Assembly: GCA_003427395.1 (NCBI GenBank)
Contig: BFEA01000007.1
Coordinates: 6,784,368-6,820,180, forward strand
DNA from: Chara braunii
Taxonomy: Eukaryota > Streptophyta > Charophyceae > Charales > Characeae
DNA length: 35,813 nucleotides
Reading direction: 5' to 3'
Numbering within the stretch: the first letter of the stretch is position 1; each line of letters opens with the position of its first letter. A program made the translations under genes and the position numbers. This document shows, one piece after another, positions 30,322 through 35,813 of the stretch. Below the pieces are notes generated by a model. It made no database searches, had not been told where the DNA came from, and worked only from the letters and a program-made list of their open reading frames with translations.

Positions 30322-30395
<74 letters not shown>
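30047..30395. repeat. Twin 177-bp direct repeats, each ending in (GA)n
   Basis: CTTGGCCCTGAA...GGAATAGGAGAGAT (from 30048) recurs from 30225 with about 90% identity. Each copy finishes in a GA tract: 30145-30212 and 30323-30395. A segmental tandem duplication that included the microsatellite explains both. Confidence 0.88.
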
Positions 30396-30397
<2 letters not shown>

Positions 30398-31399
30398 TGC
30401 TTGTTCGGATCTTCTCTTCGCCTATCATCATTCCCCAGTCCGTGCAGATTGGAGAGCAAACAGTGAAACCTTTACGGCACTACACAGATCTAGGCAGAGC
30501 AGAGAGGAAAGAAACGAGAAGAAAGGGAAAATAAAACATAGAAGGAGAAGAGGAAGAACGGAAAAGAAGGAGAGGAAGGACTCCAGAGCTTCTGTATATT
30601 TTCTCCTTTCCTTTCATTCCTATTCCTACTTTCCCCTTCTTATTTGCATCTCCCCTCTGGACCAAAATCCTGTTTGCATTCGTGTTGGATTACACTTACT
30701 ATTCCCGTTTCCTAACTCAACTCGTGGTATGTTGAACATGGTGTGTTGCGTCACTCCCTGCTGACTATTCCCGAAATGTCTTCTTCCTGGTTGGATATCT
30801 GCCATGGGATCTGTCTGCCCCTTCGCGCGTGCTCACATTCCCGTGGACATTACTAGAAGCTCTGAGGCTTGCCATTCTCCTCTCATCTTTGCCTTCTTTT
30901 TCACTCATAATATCCAGATTGATTCACAAAGACAGCTTTTTTCTCTCCCACATTGTCTTCTCCTCTCGATGGCACTAGACACAGCGATGCGATCGGTATC
31001 TCCCATTGTGACACCACACTCCCTAGCAAATCTTTTGACCTCATCTCTGGCATGCTGACATCACCCTGATGGCGAGTTCTTTGTCTTCTTCTCCGGCCAC
31101 AAAGCTGCGATGACAAGTCTGGCCTTCACTTGGTGGATGAGCACCTTGGATCGGTGGGAAAAGCACAGCCCTGCGGACATTTGTAGTATGGCATGCTGAG
31201 AAGGGAAAGGCCTCAGTTCCCGATGGGACCATTTATATGAAGTAGCTGAGTTAGGCAGGCACATCGCCATAGCACTCCCTCATGTCCCCTGATAATACCA
31301 AGGCCATCTCATGGTTGAAATGCGGTGTAGGTATGTCGCCAGCGGCGCAGCGCTCTGTAATGAGTTTTTCAAGAAATTGATTGAGCAAGTGCTCGTGCT
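30396..31399. other. Non-coding stretch, nothing recognised
   Basis: Purine-rich at 30480-30600, mixed afterwards. Frames are short and overlap on both strands, and none has a recognisable domain. No RNA gene was found. Confidence 0.4.
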
Positions 31400-31510
31400 C
31401 TTCTTCTTCTTCTTCTTCTTCTTCTTCTTCTTCTTCTTCTTCTTCTTCTTCTTTTTCTTCTTCTTCTTCTTCTTCTTCTTCTTCTTCTTCTTCTTCTTCT
31501 TCTTCTTCTC
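31400..31510. repeat. (TTC)n trinucleotide tract, about 110 bp
   Basis: TTC repeats with one interruption at about 31450. The poly-Phe frame on the plus strand and the poly-Lys frame on the minus strand that cross it are artefacts. Confidence 0.98.
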
Positions 31511-33239
31511 CCTTTCTTTTTTAAGTGGGCTCAGAGTGGTGATGTACAGATCAACTGCGCAATATCTGAACAAGTAGAAAGTGTGACCTGCTCTGAGATC
31601 CCTCTGGAAAGGGATTGTCTGCAACCAGTGAGGCACCACGCCATACTGCAAGTTGAGTGTTCCGGTCATGGACGAATAAAGGGAGGACTTCGGTCCAGGG
31701 GAAAGATAGATAAGAAAGAGGAAAATTTTAGAAAAATAGGAACGAGGAAAAAAGGAAAGGAAAAAACGACAAAAAAACAAAGACAGGAAAAGCACTTGGG
31801 GCTTTACTGGGGATTGATGAAGCGATCAGTAGGTTAGTTATGAGACAGGTAACCAGCAGCAAGCCTGCGGCAGGTGTACTGCAGCTTTGTGAGTAACGCT
31901 GGAAGGAATTCTGTGTGTATGGAAGAGGACAGAACAGGCCAGATCAGGGAACAGCTGGGAGACGAACGTGGAAGTAACAGAGTACCTTAAACCACCACTA
32001 CGCGCCCGAGGCAAAACGAATTGCTGGACAAATATATTTGCTGCAACTTTCAAGGGTCGGTGCAAGCAGACCGAAATGGCTGTCACCACCAGCCAAAAAG
32101 AGAGAGAATCGCGCCCACGGAGGTTCTTTTTATTTCTTGACGCGCAGCACTGTCCACCTGTGTAAAAACAGGCGCCAAGGTAGTGGTGTTCTCCTTGTGT
32201 CTTTCGTTTTCCCTTTGCTTACAAGCGGAAAAAGGCCATCTGCTGATCGGGCATGTGAACTCACTTGAATCGACACACTAGCAATGCCTGTGGGCTTGTG
32301 TGAAGGCAATAAAACATATTGAACGGATCTCACACTGTCAGTCTCGAAGTCCCGGTCCCAGAGTCCCAATTGGTCGCAGTTCCCGGCTGTCCTGGTAGGT
32401 CGAGTCCTAGGGCTCGTAAGTTGAAGTGTCATAGGTCAGTAGGAGTCGGCTACCGAAATGTCGAGGTAGGTAAAAGTCCACAGGTACCGCCAGAAGAAGT
32501 GAAGTTCCAAAGTCCAATTTTGCAGCGTCCCAAGGCCGACGGGGGTAGGTCTGGACACTTCCGGAACATGCAGCAGTAAGGCCAGTACGACCAGTACCGG
32601 TTGGAAGCAAGACTGCGGGCGTTGACCGGCGGGTACTTTTAGCTGCTACAGTGTTTTGTGTTGGCGGTTGTTCAACTCGTGAGTTGTGGAAGTGCTGCAG
32701 GTTGCTTGTGTGGTGCGGGACTTGAGCGATCTGCGCTCCGTTGAGGAAGACCGGCGCCTTGCCTTGTGGAGAAGACAGGCACTTGGTTGGCGCCATAGCT
32801 AGGGTTCTGTTGGAAGTGTGGGCAGCCATAGCCTCAAGGGTCAGAGAGCTTGAGGCTCGGGTGTAACCAGGGTAGATAGCAGGCTAGCATAGGGAGAGAG
32901 TTGAGAGAGGTCTGTGTGGCACAAGTCAGAAAGAGAGATGGAGAGAGGGGCATGCAAGGGGAAAAGGGAAGCTGTTACATACCTGATTCGTGTTGTGAGG
33001 TGGTGCGGCACATGCCGCTTGATCTGATGAACAATGCAAGGAATATGAGTGTGAGCGATATACATAAAACCAAGTTGCGAAATCACACAGCTGAACCAGT
33101 AGTCGTGTCCCAAGCAGAGAGTACAAATGCACCGAGAAAACCATCCATATAGAGCAATACAATGAAGTAATGAGCCAATGTCCAAGCCCGTAGGCCACAC
33201 CAACACAGTATGCAAAGTCGCTCTCTGCTGTCTTGCGCT
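31511..33239. other. Non-coding stretch with one hairpin
   Basis: No supportable gene. A minus-strand frame of 140 codons (32407-32829) is Ser/Thr/Pro-rich and starts with ATG, but shows no domain. AGCCTCAAG pairs with CTTGAGGCT at 32830-32857. CAATAAAAC at about 32307 resembles a poly(A) signal on the plus strand, without a gene to go with it. Confidence 0.35.
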
Positions 33240-34100
33240 CGGCGCCCAGACTACTCTACCTGACTAGCCAACCTACAGCCGGTTCACGCAACAGGATCAC
33301 TTCGACTCTCGAAGACCAATGTACACGACTGCCAACACCATCGCCGACCTGTCTTCATGTACCAGGTACGTATCTCGTCACCCTCAGTCAGACCTTGATT
33401 ACCCCACACAGCGCCTCACTCCCTGAAGACCACCCGATCATCCGCTGTNCCCCCTGGCGCCCAGCAGCCCGGCTATGGCCGCCTGCGCCCCGCTGCCCTG
33501 CAGCGCCCCTCTCACCACCTAGCGCTCCGTCAGCGCCCCTGGCATTAGCGCAGCATCAAGCAGAAGTGCAGCAGCACTTCCGCATTGCCAGCGCTGGCCA
33601 GTGTGTCTGGCCTGGGCTGCCTCACTTCCTTTATGGCAGTGTCAGCCTCTTGGATGCTGCGTGTCAGAAGCTTCCGGTTGGGCCTCAAACCCTGTGCCCA
33701 GGCCCGAGATTTACTGTTGAGGGCCTGGCCCTTTCTAGTTGGGCACGGCCTGAGTCTTCTGGACTTGGGCTGTTTGCTGCATCTGCGCAGGGCTCCCAGG
33801 TAGATGCGTCAGCAGTACTGCTTTTCTGAAGGCCGACAGCCTGCCTCTCACTGTATCGGCCCTGCTTTGTGTGTGTGTGCCCAGGCGCAACTGTAATGGC
33901 CTGGGCCAACTGTTTGACACAGCAATAAACGGCTCACGTGTCTTCCCAACCAACTGGCGTGCTGCGAGAGCCTGAATACCCACATATGGAAATGTCGAAT
34001 TTTGCCTTTGACGAATATTCAGGCCCGCCTTCACTTAGGGCGGGCACTTGGCTTGCTGGGGCCCTTAGCCCAGAACAATGTGATGTCTGATATGGCCCCT
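33240..34100. other. GC-rich stretch with hairpins and one undetermined base
   Basis: Base 33449 is n. Perfect hairpins: GAAGTGC/GCACTTC (33563-33580), GGCCAG/CTGGCC (33596-33612) and GCCCGCC/GGCGGGC (34023-34045). A 198-codon frame at 33233-33829 crosses the ambiguous base and shows no domain. CAGGTACGT at 33363 is a donor-like site of the type seen at 3215. Confidence 0.4.
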
Positions 34101-35289
34101 TGAGGGCTTGTTCCTCGCAACAATTTCTTTGTGTGCTATTATAATTCGGTATGGAACTCTTTCTCTCGAGTGCACGTGTGATCTCTCACATGCATGTTTG
34201 CTGCAGATATGTGTGTTTTGGTGTGGATTCTGAGGTGCGTTGTTGCAATATAAATAAAACGTGTGTTGGTTGCTGGTTATGGTTGTGCTTGTGCAGAGCA
34301 TTGAGCATGTGAGCGCTCTGTCGATTACCGTTGCAGCAGGCAATGATGAGGAGGCTGCACAGGGTTGTCAGCAGATTCTGTTTACGCACGAGCAACGGTT
34401 ATCAGGCTTCTTCACATCGATCTTGTTTGCTGGAGTTCTTTTGCCCAACGTTAGCATGCCAATTGGCAAGATTCCTCAGGCAGTGCTTTTGGGTGCCATC
34501 TGGCAGGTCAGACAGAGAACTTAAACTATCCTTACCACCTGTTACTATCCTGGTCATTCCCAAAGTGCAAATTCACAATGAAAGACAATGCCACCCAATT
34601 GCGAAAGAAATGAAAGCACTTGCAAAGAGATAGAGACCAAAGAAGAGAGAAAGAAGAAGAAGAAGAAGAAGAAGATGATGATGAAGATGTACACCAGCAA
34701 GACCAATGACAAATCCCCCTTCTCTCTCCACCTTCCTCCTCTTCCTTCACTTCGCCAATCTTATTCTTCTCCCAATAATAATAATAACGAGTGGATGAAC
34801 CAGAATCGATGTCCGAAGCTCCCTCTTACTGCTGACATCACCATAGGTCCACCATAGCTATGGCTTTCCCCCTTCTTCCACCTCTCACATGCCTAGTCGA
34901 TGGCGGACAACTGAGGGCCCTGCCCTCCTGTGCAAAGGACAACGCAAAGCAGCTATGTCGCTGCACTCCTGTCCAAAGGACAACCCAAAGCGGCTATGCC
35001 GCTGCTGACTAAGCCGCCATGCCTGACTCTGCCTCGAGCTTCCTTGGTGCGGCACTACCCCAACTGGGGCCTTCCAGATGCAGCGCCCAACAAGGTGATG
35101 AAGATGGTGTCCACCATAGCCAGGTAGGTACCTCGCCACTCTCCTCCTTCGCCCCCTTCTTCCTCCTCCTCAGGCTGGGCTGCTCGCCATACCCAGGCTG
35201 AGCGCCCAGCTGCTCGTCACCTCCAGGCAGCGCTGCCCAAGTCCAGCGCTTGGCTCCAGCAGCATGTCGCCAATCCTTGCATACCGCAA
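34101..35289. other. Non-coding stretch with a 41-bp tandem duplication
   Basis: CTCCTGTGCAAAGGACAAC (34925) recurs as CTCCTGTCCAAAGGACAAC (34966); the period is 41 and the copies run to about 35006. A (GAA)n tract lies at about 34650-34675 and AAT repeats at 34778-34790. CAGGTAGGTACCTCG occurs at 35121. Nothing coding is recognised. Confidence 0.45.
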
Positions 35290-35813
35290 ATGAGGAGGAG
35301 CTGTTTGCTCCTCCGGAAAATATAGCGGCCTACTGGTCTCTTCGGCGGTGACTTCCTAGGCCGAGCGGCCTCCCAGCAACCGGTACCTCCTCCCTTTCGG
35401 AGGGAAATGTCATTGCAGGCTCTGCTATCGTCCGGACAGGCCCTAGACTCGGGCTACTTGGACTGGTACCAACCTACCTCTAAGCTACCGCTACTGGGCC
35501 TCTAAAAATGCCAACTTTTTGTCTTCTTCTGCTCGGCCTCCAGTACCCGACACTTCTACCACTACTTGAGTGGTACCGGCCTGCCTGCTACTTGAGTGTT
35601 TTTCCCGCTGCTCCATGGTTGCATCCCTACCAACCGTGTTGCAGCCGACCAGTAGGGCCGACCGGTGGGCGGTCTGCCGACCAGTCAGAAAACAACCATC
35701 CACTAATTGTTTTTCCGATCTGAGTTGGAAGCTGTACTGTGCTTTTTGAGTACAGCCCAAATCCGCTGAGAAACTTTTGGGGATGGGGGGGTTGGGGGTG
35801 GGGTGTATAGGGG
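35290..35813. repeat. Right-edge hairpin cluster
   Basis: Perfect stems: GGAGGAGC/GCTCCTCC (35294-35314), TCCCT/AGGGA (35391-35405), TACCACT/AGTGGTA (35557-35575) and GCTGTACT/AGTACAGC (35731-35756). GGCAGCGCTGCC (35226-35237) is a palindrome just upstream. The texture is like the 9-11 kb field but sparser. The window ends in a G-rich run. No gene. Confidence 0.6.

Noticed and set aside
31280-31795. 171-codon minus-strand frame with a long poly-Lys stretch
   Set aside because: It is created by the (TTC)n tract and has no domain on either side.
32407-32829. 140-codon minus-strand frame as the start of a copia-type polyprotein
   Set aside because: It begins with ATG and is Ser/Thr-rich, but no gag, protease or zinc motif follows and no LTR or primer-binding site was found.
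33233-33829. 198-codon plus-strand frame
   Set aside because: It crosses the undetermined base at 33449, is Pro/Ala-rich by composition and shows no domain.

Overview
The window is eukaryotic nuclear DNA made almost entirely of transposable elements and repeats. I see no intact host protein-coding gene. Two L1-type LINEs with an APE endonuclease, a reverse transcriptase and a C-terminal zf-RVT-like zinc domain point to the green-plant lineage (streptophyte alga or land plant). That placement is inference. One undetermined base (33449), long microsatellites and a 76-nt C run are typical of a draft assembly of a repeat-rich genome.

Layout. 1-1.1 kb: a dispersed inverted-repeat family and microsatellites. 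1.4-2.02 kb: nine small hairpins that share a nearly invariant AACTTA loop while their stems change on both sides. 2-4.6 kb: no recognisable gene; a perfect 46-bp duplication and a (CT)n tract. 4.66-6.25 kb: a diverged stretch collinear with large-subunit (25S/28S) rRNA, ending in a neat three-way junction. 6.26-7.34 kb, minus strand: one 168-codon reading frame and a frameshifted second one, function unknown, each preceded by a 3' splice-site-like sequence. 8.49-9.02 kb: a 54-bp (18-codon) tandem array. 9.0-11.6 kb: more than 25 perfect hairpins of unrelated sequence, a type III hammerhead ribozyme motif (10436-10483) and a tRNA-like B box. 11.8-12.4 kb: decayed coding sequence.

From 12.4 to 30.04 kb the window is one nested transposon. 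LINE-A (12.43-17.576 kb) stops in mid-codon context and resumes at 28.803 kb. The 11.2 kb between is LINE-B, flanked by a 16-bp direct repeat (17561-17576 and 28787-28802). LINE-B is in turn interrupted near its 3' end by a 1,215-bp TG...CA element (27464-28678) with a 4-bp target duplication, probably a solo LTR. LINE-B ORF2 keeps its catalytic residues and is broken by only three nonsense codons and about two small indels. LINE-A is dead: the RT FADD box and the endonuclease terminal histidine are replaced. LINE-A also carries three tandem duplications whose periods are all multiples of three.

From 30.05 kb to the end there are twin (GA)n repeats, a long (TTC)n tract, GC-rich hairpin clusters and no supportable gene.

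The best candidates for something undescribed are the covarying hairpin array (1.4-2.0 kb), the hairpin field with the hammerhead motif (9-11.6 kb), and the rRNA-like segment with its adjoining unknown minus-strand pair.
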